Counted from the first letter of the stretch, positions 23,049-35,290 are shown. The stretch is DNA of 64,000 nt from Paguma larvata (GCA_030068075.1 CM057825.1:80615123-80679122), one strand, 5' to 3'. The notes: generated from the sequence alone by a model not told the origin. Translations and numbers: made by a program.

Positions 23049-23390
23049 AGTAGGAAGTTGCTCTAAGAAATCTCTTTTGCTCAATATTTTAGATCATGTT
23101 GCTTCAGAAAAGCACCTTTTAATTGGCATTTAAACTCTTCTATTATTAAGTTGGTATGAGAATGACAATTTTCATTTTTGAAGACTGTTTACTACCATTC
23201 TCATCAATATTTAAACATCGGGAAGCAAGGAAGGCCTATTAGGTTATCTCAAGGATTGTTTCAAAATCTGTGATAATTCGATTCAAATTTTCCTCTGAGA
23301 AAACTTGGAAAACCTGTCTGGCTAGAAAGCTTTTCTTCTTCCTTCCCCATCCCTTCCCAAAGTTCTTCTGAATCGTGAGCCCAGGGCAAG

Positions 23391-23429
23391 TTTAATTATA
23401 ATTAGTTAATGTTAGTTAATTAGGTAATG
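23391..23429. promoter_or_regulatory. TAAT-rich cluster (possible homeodomain/HNF1-type sites)
   Basis: Within 39 bases there are five TAAT cores on the plus strand, including two GTTAAT half-sites, and several ATTA cores for the minus strand. It lies in the repeat-poor block. AT-rich DNA can produce this by chance, and binding is not shown by the sequence alone. Confidence 0.25.
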
Positions 23430-25041
23430 TTCATATCGTGCTTTGAAGATGAAAAGTGTTTTAGAAATGCTAAGTGCTTTCATTATTAATATCAGCGAAG
23501 GGGGAAAAGTCAGCATGATGAACAGTTTTGGAAGCTGCAGAAATTGAACGTGAAACCATCTCATCTGTGCCTGGCGGAATGTGAAGCAGTCTTTTGTCTT
23601 TATTGTTCTGGGTGTCCAGAGCTCCTATCCCTCCTCTTTGCCTGTCCAAATATGTACACTTGAAAACATACTCACACGCAAGTCTGTTCACACACATGGC
23701 TCAGCTTTCAGTGTGAAGTTAGGCTCATGTGTATTTCTGAACTTGAAGACGTTCCATAGGTTCCAACTCTTAAATATTTTCTTTAATCTCTCTAATTCCA
23801 TATTTCAGAAGAAAATTCACAAGAACAAGAAGGACGACTGGGACCTATGGTTCCCTATGTCTGAAAGTCAGAGGTGCTACTTTTCACTTGGTGTTAGAAA
23901 TGCAAGGCTGTCCCATGCACTTAGAGAACAGAAAGCATTTGTGGGTCATGTCACATCTGAATGGGACTTCACACAACTGGTTATTAGCTATGTGGATAGC
24001 TGATATATGGTCAGTATAAGTTCTGATGTACGGGTGGAGGGAAGCAGGCCCTGGCCTGAGCTAAGCCCAGGTGAGGATAGAGGTTGCTATTTGGACAGTA
24101 GTGCTAATTAGAGGCAGTGCCTTTCTCCAATCTGTCCTCCAAACAGAAATCACATTTCTTGTAGATTTAATTTTGATGAGGATTATAATAAATAATACAG
24201 TACAGCTTGGGATCTTGGAATGAAATAAATCAGTATATGGTGATCAAGACTCCAAAGGGTGGAGAGAAGATTCAGGGCCAACATTGGCATCTCACGGTGG
24301 GCTTCTACAAAGGAAGTGTGGATGTTTGAGTGATCCAAGTTCATGGAAAGTCATGTGGGAAACTCTCACTGCATGATTCCTCACTTCTTTCTTTAGCACA
24401 TTAATTCCTTGCTTGCTTTCCTTAATATAAATTGTTTAGGTGGCAGTAATACCAGGAAAATGGCATAGATGTATCTTGGACTTGGGTTAAATTATTCCCA
24501 AGCATCCAAATTGGTTTCTTACTGTTCGGTGGAGTAATTTGTGCATCTCACTAAAGGGCTAATGAACACTTCACTTTGGCACTTGGAAATAGACACATTC
24601 AGATCATGTTAATCAAACATAATTAACTTTCAAGGAAGGAGGCTGGAAGAGTGGGCCAAAACAAATATGCTGTAACAGAACGGAGATGAATGCAAAGTCC
24701 TGCAGTTAAAAAAAATCAACTGCACATACATAGAACAACTATGTGGTTTATTAAAACAAAGCAAGACAAAACAGTATCCACCCAGCATTAAAGGCTTTAG
24801 TTGACTAAAAGCTCCACATGCATGCGGCGATGTGACCAGAATGCAAAAGTACCAGGATGCCTCAGCTTCACACAGCAAGTGCCCAGAGCCGAGGCTGAAG
24901 CAGGGCCGCTCTGGCCTGTGAGACCACATCCCCAGAACCAAGTTTTCCTGGTCTTTGACAAAGCTTTTAGAATACTTGAGTGTCTTTGGAAGAAGAGTTG
25001 AACTGGGAGAGATTTAGCCTAGAATAGTAAAGTATCTAGAT
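23430..25041. other. Unique sequence, no gene recognised
   Basis: It includes a plus-strand open frame (23581-24003, 140 codons) that I do not believe: no recognisable domain, no Kozak or splice context and no homologous family known to me. No interspersed repeat is evident. Confidence 0.4.
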
Positions 25042-25056
25042 ATAGGATGCCATTTT

Positions 25057-25267
25057 GTTTATTTAATTTTAATTTTTTTAGAGAGAGACTGAGAACATGA
25101 GCAGGGGAAAGGGGCAGAGGGCGAGGGAGAGAGAATCTCAAGCAGGCTCCATGCTCAGCATGGAGTCTGACTCAGGACTTGATCTCACAGCCCTGAGATC
25201 ATGACCTGAGCTGAAAGCTGAAATCGAGAGCCAAACACTCAACTAATCAAACCACCCAGGCACCCTG
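25057..25267 (-). mobile_element. Carnivore SINE (second subfamily), 15-bp imperfect target-site duplication
   Basis: Minus-strand copy with 'caagcaggctccatgctcagc', 'cttgatctcacagccctgagatcatgacc' and head complement 'aaaccacccaggcaccc'. The flanks ATAGGATGCCATTTT (25042-25056) and ATAGGATGGCATTTT (25268-25282) differ at one base. Its 5' end faces the SINE at 25301. Confidence 0.95.
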
Positions 25268-25300
25268 ATAGGATGGCATTTTAAATCAAAAAAAAAAAAT

Positions 25301-25520
25301 GGGCAGGGTGCCTGGGTGCTCAGTCTGACTTCGGTTCAGGTCGTGATCTCATGGTTCATGAGTTCGAGCCCCACATCAGGTGAGCTCCAGCCCCGCTTTA
25401 GACTCCACCACGACAGTACAGAGCCTGCCTAGAATTCTCTCTCTCCCTCTCTTTCTGCCCCTTGCTCACTAGTGCCCTCTCTCTCAATAATAAAAACATA
25501 AATAAATGTTAAAAAGAATT
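25301..25520 (+). mobile_element. Carnivore SINE in the opposite orientation
   Basis: Head 'gggtgcctgggtgctcagtctgacttcgg', intact B-box-like GAGTTCGAGCCCC (25361-25373), CT-rich body and tail with AATAAAAACATAAATAAA. It lies head to head with the SINE at 25057-25267, only 33 bases away, across a poly(A)-rich spacer. Confidence 0.95.
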
Positions 25521-25821
25521 TTTTTAATATTAAAAAGCCTAACATCTGGAGGTGAGATTAGACCCAGAATTACTGGGGCCAAGGAAGAAAGGACCAGTGA
25601 AGCTATGAACCTTAAATCCTTCCATACATCAACCCAGACTTTCTCCCTCATGCTTTTCCTCACTGCTCCTTTATCAGAATCCTTTGCCAGCCACCCTGGC
25701 TTGCCCCACTGTTCCCCAAATGCACCTTCCCAGTTCCCTGGAGGGCTTTCCCTCCCATTTATATTGTCCCTACTGCTTTTCTGTCCTATTAAATCCTCCA
25801 AAGTCTGGCCCAGTCTTTCTA

Positions 25822-25990
25822 AACCTTGGCTACATATTAGAATTACCTAGAGGGCTTTTTAAAATGTTATGCCTAGGCTTTCCTTCCAGAGTTCTAATGT
25901 AATTGGTTTGGGGTGGGGCCCAGGCATCAGTATTATTTTAAAGCTCTCCAGGTGATTTTAATGGAAACCTGGTGTTAAAGACCACCAGTT
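25822..25990 (+). mobile_element. MER5B-like hAT element
   Basis: 'aaaccttggctacatattagaattacctagagggcttttt' and 'ttggtttggggtggggcccaggcatcagtatta' followed by 'agctctccaggtgatttta' match the palindromic short Charlie-type element. Ends decayed. Confidence 0.8.
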
Positions 25991-28919
25991 ACGTCCCAGC
26001 TGGACTTTGGTGATGCATTGCTCTGTTTCACTTATTCTCTGAACTCCTGTTGAGAAACTCACTTATAATTAACATTATGTCCGATTCAAGTATTCAATAA
26101 GAAAGAACTACCTGCTTTCTATTGTTAATCATCTTTCAGGGTGCATACATCTCACTTCTTCAGTGAACCCTCAGCCCTTTGGTCGTGTCTTATATTCCAG
26201 ACTCCTTTCTATTCAGTACAATACATAGCACAAAATCCTACACATGGGAGTGTGCATGGATGAGGTTTTCTTTAAGTTATTATAGAAAATCAATAAAAAT
26301 CTCTTAATTAGCAAATAAAATATGACATTTGATAGTTGATACTAAAGTTACAAAAACCATTATATCTAGAAATGTCTGTAAGAAAAGGGTGGGCCGTGAA
26401 AGTTTAGCTAACCTATTGGGTGAGAACACAACAAGATAGGAAATAAAGAGTATTTTGGCTGCATTCATTTTTGCAGTAGATATAACAGAGAGTAACTGTG
26501 ATGGCTCACCCAATGTATCACCTGAAAGGCATAGAATGACTGGGAACCGCTGACCCTAGCGTGGCTTACCATGGCTTTACTTCTGAGTAGTTGGGTCAAG
26601 AGGCTGGGATAGGGTACAAGGTTAATTATTTCTGGCTAATGGGGCTATCTTTGCTTTCTTTATTATCCGAGGGAGGGTGGCTTTTTGAACTGTTGTACTG
26701 AATTTTGATTTATTCCTACAGGTGGATTTGTGCAAGCCAGAACAGAAACTAATGCCAAGAGACTGATGGAGTAACTAAGGTGTTAATAAATTCCAGGGCC
26801 ACCTAGTAATAATACTTTGTATTTATATAGTCTCTTTCTTGGAGGAGCTCAAAGTCCTTTATGGGCTCTGAAAGTTAATCAAGTTGGGAATTTTTCAATC
26901 ACGGTGGGAGTGAGATCCAGGGCTCTAAACCCCCAAGCTGTAAAGCTTGCTTTCCTTATTTTATACACGTGGACGCTGTTAGGTGGGGGACCTAAGGAAG
27001 TCTGAGGCTCTTTGGCCATAGAGACATTGTAACGTGAGATGAACTGAAATTCATTTCTAGCCAGCTAGGATAAGATAAGCATCCAAACAATGTTTAAAAT
27101 ATTTTAGCAAATAAAAACATTGAAAAACATCATATGCAGCCGTCTGGCATTACTTTGTCCTCATGACAATTGCTGGAATACAATGATCCCTTTGTTTGTG
27201 TTTCTAGTTATTATAGGAATAATTGTGAAGAGTAAGAGTAAATTTTACTTTAATTTTGTTTATTGGAATTTTCTTGTTTCTCTTTATTCTGATAGGTATC
27301 ATCTCTGAGTAATAAAAAGGACTGGGGAAATAGAACCAGAGAAGTAAGTTCTTCCCTGGGCTAAGCTATGGCATGAAATAATTTCATTTCAGAATTTTGG
27401 CTAATAATGAGATTCATGCCAATGATCCGTGTCATCAAAGACTACTTACAGGAACTTTATCTTCAAATCTCACCTGTGGGCTGTTGCAGCCCTTGCCCTT
27501 ACCCCTTGGATTTGGAAGTTTTATTGTGGAGCTGGATTTTGTTTTGGCAAACAATTCCTTTTTTTTCCTGGGGTCCTCGAGACTTGAAACAAGTTACATG
27601 TAGCAAGGTTTTACGTATCCTCTAAAAGGCCGAATGGAATTGACTTTGAGCATCCGCCATATTGTAGTGGAATAGGTCCTCCAAAATTAGAACATCAGCT
27701 CTTGGTCCAAAGAGACTTTGTAATTCCAAGTACAGTGCAATGAAGATCACTGGGCTCAGTAAGCATTTGTTGATTGTTTTTCTTAATACAGGATTTTTTA
27801 GAGTGAGATGAGTAGCGTTGTGATGGTCAAAATGATTTTAGATGGGGCTGGAGCCCTACATTTCATAAAATGGAGTCACATAGAAAGTTATTCTTTTTCC
27901 AATTCTCCTTCCGTTTTTTGGATTATAGAGAGCAAACAGGCTTAGCTGAGTACTGGTATGTCTTTAACACCACTACCTTTGAAACAAAAAGAGTGAGCCT
28001 CAACCTTTGTGCTAGCATGTAGAGAGACTTTAATATAACATTGTTTAATATAATATTGTTTGGTCTTTGGTTTAAGTGCTACTGGTTTTCCACTTTTGGT
28101 AGTGATATAAAGTATCTTTTAAATACTTTTAAATTTAGGTAGAAGAAAATGAAGATATTTAAAGAAAATATTAAATAAACAACAGCACAGGTGGTATGTA
28201 TATATTACAAAAATTAGTTTATGAAACTGACTAAATTCCTTACCATTTGGGTAAATTGCTAAATCTAACACTTGCTTTCATTTTCTCTTAATTTTTTTTT
28301 ATCAGAGTTGCTTACTACTTTTTAAACGTGAGTTTGACTTCTCACTACCCCTAAATTATGTCTATATAAATGGCAAAAACCATTAATTTCCACGAATTTG
28401 TTACTATTGTCTAGGCGTCCTTTTCTGAGTAAAGGTTCTAGGACGGAGTTAATATCCACTGTGTGTAATGAATAAATTTGTCACTTATGCATTTAGAATA
28501 ATAGTATCTATGTACCATTTTAGGGAGACTTGGAAAAACAGTCATTCTGTGTTCTGTAAGTCAGATGAGGAATCATGGTTGAGAAGGGTTTTGAAGTTGT
28601 TCGTCAAGTCAAATTTATTAGCTTAATTATCCCTGCTTTAAGAACATTCAGTTATGTAAAGAAAAGGGAGAAATATCAGGGAGAGGTAGGAAAGAAAAGG
28701 GCAGAGGTGGAGAGAAGGAAGAGGGTGCACTGAAATAGCAGGGAGAGATAAAAAGTGAAGGAGGAATCCCATAGGATCAGAGGAGGGAAATAGAGAACAA
28801 AGTAAAAGCACATTGTGAATTAATATGTTTTTTTATGGACTACTTGGTGTTAACAAAACTATTTTTCAGTATGTTGAAATACAGATAATTTATGTCCTGA
28901 TAATATTTGCTCAAGAGAA
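25991..28919. other. Unclassified non-genic DNA
   Basis: I identify no exon. A stretch at 26800-26950 ('aatactttgtatttatatagtctctttc') resembles a very old interspersed repeat seen in many mammals, but I cannot name it. AT-rich unique sequence follows. Confidence 0.4.
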
Positions 28920-29050
28920 GGAAGATTTGGGCTCAAATAATGTGACCTTCAATTAGCTCTGTGACCTTGGGCCAGTCATGGAACCATTCCTGTGAAATGC
29001 AATTCTAGCATCTACCTTACAGGAATGCTGGGTGGATTAAAGACCGCTGA
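28920..29050 (+). mobile_element. MIR fragment
   Basis: 'agctctgtgaccttgggccagtcatgg' and 'catctaccttacaggaatgctgggtggatta' are the sense-strand MIR core and 3' end. Confidence 0.75.
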
Positions 29051-30167
29051 TTGTGAAGTGCAAGGAGGAACTCTATTGCAGCACAACTAAACAAGTACGT
29101 TGTGGAGCTGGGATCACCAACCGCAAAAACAAAAGAGAAAAAATATTTCGTTTTGTTTTGTGTGTTTTTTTTTTTTTTTACAAGATCAACAAATAGTCTG
29201 AAAGAATGTGAGTCTCTGCTCTTTTCCTTAGCAGTCCTCAGTATTTCGGGTTGCTGCTGCTCTCTCCCTGGCGGCAGTATCACTAGGAGCTTATGGCACC
29301 AGGGTCTGGAATCTGCTTCTGGCCACCGACCAGAGATTGACTTTAGGCTTAAACTGAATTGGGGTGGGGTCATTAAGACAGTCACTCTGAAGTCTACAGT
29401 GTGTCAGTGAATATAAAAGTGAAGCAAGAAGACTTCTTCCCCGGGTTAAACTATGGCATAACGGAATGTTATTTCAGACATCCTTTTTGCCTTAGTTTCT
29501 TCTTCCCCAGGACAACTCCTTTTCAGGCACACAGGATCCTCGTCCTATATCTCCTCCCTGTTATCACTAAACCTTCATCCTCACATCAAAACCACCCTCA
29601 AGAAAGCAGCTATTTAGACATTGTATGAAATCAAGCTAACGTTTTACCTTTCCCAGGTGTGTTTGCAATTTCAGGTTTTTATGGCAAGTTGTGGAATCCC
29701 TGCTCCTGTTAAAGGGATTACAGACAATTCCAGAATTCTCTGGAAAGGGGCCCACGGGAGCAGAGTCTTATAGGCAGAATCCTGGAATTGAGCCATGGCC
29801 TCATGCCTCATGGGCTAGCCTTCTGGGCCTGTCCCTACAGTCCTCACGCCCAGTGTTTCCCAGAGCAATCCTCCTTTAAATATTCTACTCTGTGTATCGA
29901 ACCGTTTTCCTGGTTGCTGGGTTTGGTTTGGGAAACATAATTACGTCTGATGAATAGCAGACACTTAATTCTCATTTTAATGGAGTTATTCATTGGCAAT
30001 GTATATAGGTAGCATACCCAAGTGTTTTTATCTGTTGGTGCTAAGTTGGCTCTCTGTCCTTCTTGGGGTATCAGTGGTTCCTGACCCTGTTTAAGTCTCC
30101 ATGATTAGGACATTGTATGTTGCTAAGCATATTATCATAGCAGACTCAACCCCATGTAGCAATATTA

Positions 30168-30168
<1 letters not shown>

Positions 30169-30194
<26 letters not shown>
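30169..30194. repeat. (TC)n dinucleotide repeat
   Basis: Thirteen uninterrupted CT units. Confidence 0.95.
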
Positions 30195-30198
<4 letters not shown>

Positions 30199-31882
30199 AA
30201 CTATCCATTATAAAGAAAATAGAGGGAAAGAACAAAAGGCTTTCACACATTTTCTTTAGACAGGTCAAGATTTTGGATAGTTCTTCTTACCATGCCCCTT
30301 CAAGAGGCTGGGCTTAATAACATTTAGGACAAAATGTGAAACCCCACCTCTTTCCACAATGCTGCTTGGTAGAAGGGCCTCTTGAGATTTGCTCTTGCAG
30401 GCTGCTAGCATTTCGTTTTGATGTTATGGCTGCTGTTCTGGGTTTTAAATATTTTAATGAAAATTTTTATTGTGTTTGTGGACTGGCTTTTAGCAAAGGC
30501 TGCAGTTAAGAAATTCTAATAAATGAATAAGAGATGTGTATAAAGAGAATTAAAACTGAAACCTGGTTAACTCACACTCACAGAGAATTTCATAAAAATG
30601 AGAGGATCTGACGTTGTTTGAGAAGGTGACGTGCGTGGCTAGGTACTGGACAACTCGACGAGGCCTCTTTCAGAGCCTTCGCAAACCACCGAAGTCTGTA
30701 CTTTCTGAGTTCGTTTGGTGAGTATTTGATGGTCTCCTCCTGTCAGGTGGATCATTATCGTTGTCGTAATGGGATCTGCATGTTTCAGGGCACTGCCTAA
30801 TGGTACCAAGAACGAAGAAAACAAAGAAAGTGATGTCCTACCTAGAAAGCCTAGCCTTGCGTAACTAGCTCCTTCCTCTTGCAAATAAGTGATGAAATCT
30901 TATCTGCAAGAGTTCTCTGTTTATAAATGTTGGGAATAGGCCTAAATGGCTAAGCCTGTGTATCAAGCATTTCCAATGAGCATTAGAGCTCACTTTGTGA
31001 AGGGCTCCGCTTCTTCTCACTTCTGGTTGTGCTGCCTTAGAGCCATTCCAGAAACAATGATCTGCCATCCAGCTTGGTGGTTTTCACGTACTTTAAAAAC
31101 GCACTCTCTTTTGGCATGATGGTGCCAGGAGCACCGCAGGATTGTGCGGGCCTGTCCCTCCCTTCCAAATGTCCAAAGACAAAAATAATTATCAAACTTG
31201 CTGGTGCTGGCCATTTCCTTGTTTGCTCTCAGACCTATTCCTTGCCCTTCTCAGGCCCTGCTCCGCATAGTCAGGCTCAGTCAAAGAGAGGCAGTAGGGG
31301 TGGGAAATGGGACGCTGGGAGAAGGGAGAGGCTTGGTTATTCTGCGTTCTTTCTTTCTCAGGTAGCAACTCTGGCAGTGTTTCCAGCTCCCAAACGGCCT
31401 CACTCTTTGTGACCCCTGGCTGCCCGTCATCAGACTTGTCTAAACCCAGCTGTCTCCAGGCTGCCCCAGCCTCTGGGGTCTGGTAGTACCACTTCCTGCC
31501 TTCTTCCTCCCATTTGTAGTAAAAAATCCCCTTGATTTTCTGATTATACATATTGCATGACCATTGTAAAAAAAAACAAAAACAAAGCTATAAAAAGAAA
31601 TATGTTGAATTACCTGAAATCCCACTATCCAGCGATAACCATAATCAACATATTAGTGTGTTTCCTTCCTGTATTTTTCTGCTATAAATACATATAAACT
31701 GGGAATGTTTTTGGAAACATCTACTAGATGCTATTAGTGGCTTCTCGGGGCTATAATTTGTGGATGCGCGTCTGTGATAAAAGCTTTGCTATCAGAACAT
31801 CAGTCCAGTTCTCAGGATGACGGGCACAAATACCGAGATAACGGCTAGTTGTGGATACAGTCCCCTGACCATGTACCAGAAT

Positions 31883-31885
<3 letters not shown>

Positions 31886-31917
<32 letters not shown>
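31886..31917. repeat. (CA)16 dinucleotide repeat
   Basis: Sixteen uninterrupted CA units preceded by GCG and followed by TGCACACACC. Likely polymorphic. Confidence 0.95.
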
Positions 31918-31919
<2 letters not shown>

Positions 31920-32175
31920 CACACACCAGTACCAGCAAACCCAGTTGTCCTGAGGGCACCTCCAGGGTCAATGTCTTTGGACGAAACCGCACCTGCATCC
32001 TGCCCACTGCAGGTGGGTATCAACCAGCTTCTAAGATTTCATTCCAGAGGGAAGCAGGCTTGTGCAACACGTTTAGGAAGTCCACAAACAAACGTGTTCC
32101 TTGAGTGGAGTAACAGCAATAGCAAACCCTGTATACATGAGGTACTTTTCTTCTAATGAGCTCCAAGGTCTTCTG

Positions 32176-32300
32176 GCATTATCCACCTCATTGTTTTTTC
32201 ATCCCTGTGAGGAACGGGGAGGCTGTTTTTATTCCTTCTTTATAGATGAGGGATCTGGAACCAGCAAGGTAACCACAGGTCCAGCAACCCCTGGTGCTTT
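32176..32300 (-). mobile_element. MIR fragment
   Basis: 'ttccttctttatagatgagggatctgg' and 'aaggtaaccacaggtccagc' fit the reverse-complement MIR core. Confidence 0.65.
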
Positions 32301-32989
32301 CAAACTCTGAGAAGCTTATGATTTCTCAATTGCAGCCCTCGGCTCTGATTCCAGAGATTCTGCTTCCGTAGGTTCTGTTGTGGGGCCAAATAATGTGCAT
32401 TTTCCCAAAGCCCCGCAGGGGTTGATGCGTAGCTGGGCTTGGGAGCTGCTGCAGTGGGAACCTTGTTCTATCCACATTGTTGTTTAAACTCATGCGGTGC
32501 GTGCTAGGAGCTAGTCTTTGTGAAATCTTTGTGTTCTTTACAAAGTCAGTCCTTTAATCTGAAGGTGGCTAAACTGAGGGTATTCGGGCCTTTCTTGGTC
32601 ATGATTGGTCTTCTTTCTGCTTCTGGTTTTCTGTATAGATGGTTTTCTGTATTGTCGCCTTGCCTCATGTTCTGGAACCAGAATGTGGGCTCATACCTGC
32701 GATGATAGTTCGAGTTCTAGGCAACGGTGGGAAAGGGTCAAAGCTCCTCCCTGGGTCCTCCCTTCCGCCAGGCCCTGCTGGCTCTGCTGTCATAAAATTT
32801 CCCACTGTGCCCCACCCTGGCTTGTCCTCTCTGAGAGAATGAATCGACTCTAACTGATAAAAGGATACAAAATATCCGACTTTCCCCTTTCTTTAAAATT
32901 CTTGAGTCCCAGGCCTGATTTCCTCAGCGGCCGAGTGGTTAGCCAGTTCGGAATTCATCTGTTGGTGGAGGAAAAGCGGATGTAGGAGA
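32301..32989. other. Unclassified non-genic DNA
   Basis: No exon or repeat recognised. Three short plus-strand frames overlap at 32520-32853 without any domain. Confidence 0.4.
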
Positions 32990-33620
32990 CTTCTGTTGCT
33001 GCAAATAAACTAACCCAATACCGAGTGGCTCAAAACGACAAACATTTATTGGTTTGCAGTTTCTTTGGGTCAAGAATTTGGGGAGAGTTTAGCTGGATGG
33101 TTCTGGCTTAGGTCTTTTATGACACTGCAGTCAATTATCATCTAAAGGACCCGTGTCCAGGATGGCTCACTCACGTGGTTTTGACTGGAGCCTCAGCTCC
33201 TCTCCTTTTCCACAGGGCTGCCTGAGTGCCCTCATGGCGTGGCAGCTGGCTTCCCTGAGAGCGGGTGATAGAAAAGAGGGTAATACAGTCAGTGATACTG
33301 TAACAGAGCTGTGACTGGACAGGTAGTAGCTACACTTGCGGGAACACACCATAATGTACAAACTTGTCAAGTCAAGGAGTTGTACACCTAAAACTGTTAC
33401 ATCGCAGTCAACTATACTCAAATAATAATAATAAAACAAACAAAGAGGGTGAGGAAGAAGCCACACTTCCTTTTATGTCCTGATCTCAGAAGCCACAAAG
33501 TATCACTGCCGCTGCTACCACGTTCTTTCACTAGACCTGTCACTAAATGCACTTAAGCAAAGGGGGATTAGGTTGCACCTTTTGAAGGGAGGAAGATCAA
33601 AGAATTGATGGAGTATTTTA
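32990..33620 (-). mobile_element. MLT1-type LTR (ERVL-MaLR), interrupted by an L1 3' end
   Basis: Reverse complement of a MaLR solo LTR. The forward text 'gtggctcaaaacgacaaacatttattgg' gives the LTR's AATAAA polyadenylation signal on the minus strand. It is followed by 'tagctggatggttctggc', 'gatggctcactcacgtgg' and 'catggcgtggcagctggcttccctgagagcgggtgat'. The right part (33451-33620) continues with 'gaggaagaagccacacttccttttatg'. No internal retroviral genes accompany it. Subfamily uncertain. Confidence 0.75.
33282..33441 (+). mobile_element. Severely truncated LINE-1 3' end with 9-bp target-site duplication
   Basis: 160 bp ending in 'gttgtacacctaaaactgttac', 'agtcaactatactcaaat' and an (AAT)n/A-rich tail, the carnivore L1 3' terminus in plus orientation. 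AAAGAGGGT is duplicated exactly at 33273-33281 and 33442-33450, and the LTR text continues across the junction. Confidence 0.85.
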
Positions 33621-33818
33621 AAACTATCACAGTGGGTAACCCTTTAATGTGCTAACCCTTCCAGATACCATATTTGCATATTAAAAAGGCTTCAAGCTGT
33701 TCAGTGCTTAATGAATGCTAGAACGCCCTTCTCTGATTTACTGACTTTAGAGAGGGAATAATGGGTACATTTCAGTCTCTGGTTGATTTTTTTAATACCG
33801 TCCCCTGTTTGTGATGTG

Positions 33819-33842
33819 CACACACACACACACACACACACA
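33819..33842. repeat. (CA)12 dinucleotide repeat
   Basis: Twelve CA units following GTGATGTG. Confidence 0.95.
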
Positions 33843-34814
33843 ATCACTTGCTAGTTCTGGACCTGGTCCACGTCCGGTGAGTCATCTGAGCGCGGTTGCA
33901 AGCAAAACTTTCTCCCCACAGGGCCTTCCCCACCCCCATTCCCAGTCAGGCTCTGGTCTCTCTGGTTTCTGACTTTTATTTTGAATACTTCATACCCGTA
34001 ATCCTGTGCTTTGTCCTCAGTTTGGCCTTGAAGAAAAGCAGAGCAAGAATTGGAATGACATTTATAAGGAGGAGGAAAATCTTTTCCTTCCGCCTATGTG
34101 TTCAGGAGTTGTGATATCCCTATATCCTAGCAACAGTCTTGGAGGTGAGGCAATGCTTTGTGAGAATCAAAGCAAGTCTGACTGTAGCAGCGTGAGTATT
34201 GAAAAGGCCTTTGAAAGATGAAAAAACTGCCAATTATATGTCTTTGAATTGGATTCCATCCAAGCCCTCCCTGAAGGAATCCCATTTACCTGGTGCCTGA
34301 GCAGGGACAGGAAGGGAGGAAGGAAGCCTGGAACTAGGCATGGAGTGCCCTGGTGCATGAAGCAATTCCTCTCAACAAAGAATGATACCTGTTTCCCAGG
34401 TTAGGTTAGTGAAATGTGATGGATGAATACACCAAAAATTATGGCTTTGTCACGCTTCATTCAGGACATCACGAGTTAAAGACTTGTAAATCACCTGCAA
34501 AAATGCCATTAATCAATGGTAAAGAGGAGTAAGAACGCTTCTCTGTGTAGGTCAAATATGCAAAGGAAATTGCTCTAGGAGGAGACTCTGTTCCAAACCC
34601 TCCTCTCTGTATGTAGCCTAAGGAAGACCTGCTTTCCTCATTGTTATAAAAGATATAGAAACAGTGTTGCGATTGTAAAGCTGCATGTTTTTATGTCTTC
34701 CTAGGGACATGGATGGAATCTTACTTGGTTTGTTATTTCATTTGGGTGTGTTTATGAGGGATGTTAATTAGGAGGAGCAGGTGGCACTGTGTAGATTTGA
34801 TATAAAGCATCCTT
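33843..34814. other. Unclassified non-genic DNA
   Basis: No gene or interspersed repeat recognised. Confidence 0.4.
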
Positions 34815-35045
34815 TTCTGAGTGGTTACTGAGTGCCAGGCATCGAAGCAAGGCTTGTTACTTGCAGTATTTTATTTAACCGTTATAACAACCCTGAAAGA
34901 TTGCTTAATATTAGCTCTCTCTCTCTCTCTTTTTTTATAGATGAAAAGTTTGTTTCAGGAGGGTTAGGTAACTTGCCCATGGTCACACAGCTAGTAAGCA
35001 GCCAAACCAAACTGAAATCCAAATCGGGAGGCTTCCAGTGCTGTG
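34815..35045 (-). mobile_element. MIR SINE with internal (TC)n
   Basis: Good reverse-complement MIR: 'ggttactgagtgccaggcatcgaag', 'gggttaggtaacttgcccatggtcacacagctagtaagcagcc'. A (TC)n/T-run (34913-34937) sits where MIR reads 'ccccattttacag', echoing the TTTC expansion at the same MIR position near 150. Confidence 0.9.
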
Positions 35046-35164
35046 TGAACTTTACTTTGCCTTATAGATATAAATGTTACCTGAAGTGAGAGGGTTACCA
35101 AAATCCCCCACTTCCCATGTGGCACAGTTTTAGGCTTTTCTGGAAAGCAGTGAAATGACTTCTT

Positions 35165-35290
35165 GCCTTTTCTCAGCACCTTAATCTGTAAAATGGGCTA
35201 ATGGCTAGATTAATGTGAGGATCAAATGAGATATGTTAAAGTATTTCTTAAACTGGAAAGTATAATTTAAATACAAGGTATTATGCTCCT
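35165..35290 (+). mobile_element. MIR 3' part
   Basis: 'ccttaatctgtaaaatgggctaatggctag' and 'gaggatcaaatgagatatgttaaag' match the sense MIR 3' half. It lies 120 bp from an oppositely oriented MIR. Confidence 0.75.

Larger units (their letters stand above)
29051..32175. other. Unclassified DNA with two dinucleotide repeats
   Basis: About 3.1 kb without a recognised gene or interspersed repeat. It contains a (TC)n run (30169-30194) and a (CA)n run (31886-31917). The overlapping frames at 31074-31551 are open on both strands because the DNA is stop-poor, and none shows a domain. Confidence 0.4.

Noticed and set aside
23581..24003. 140-codon plus-strand frame
   Set aside because: No domain, no splice or initiation context and no family that I know.
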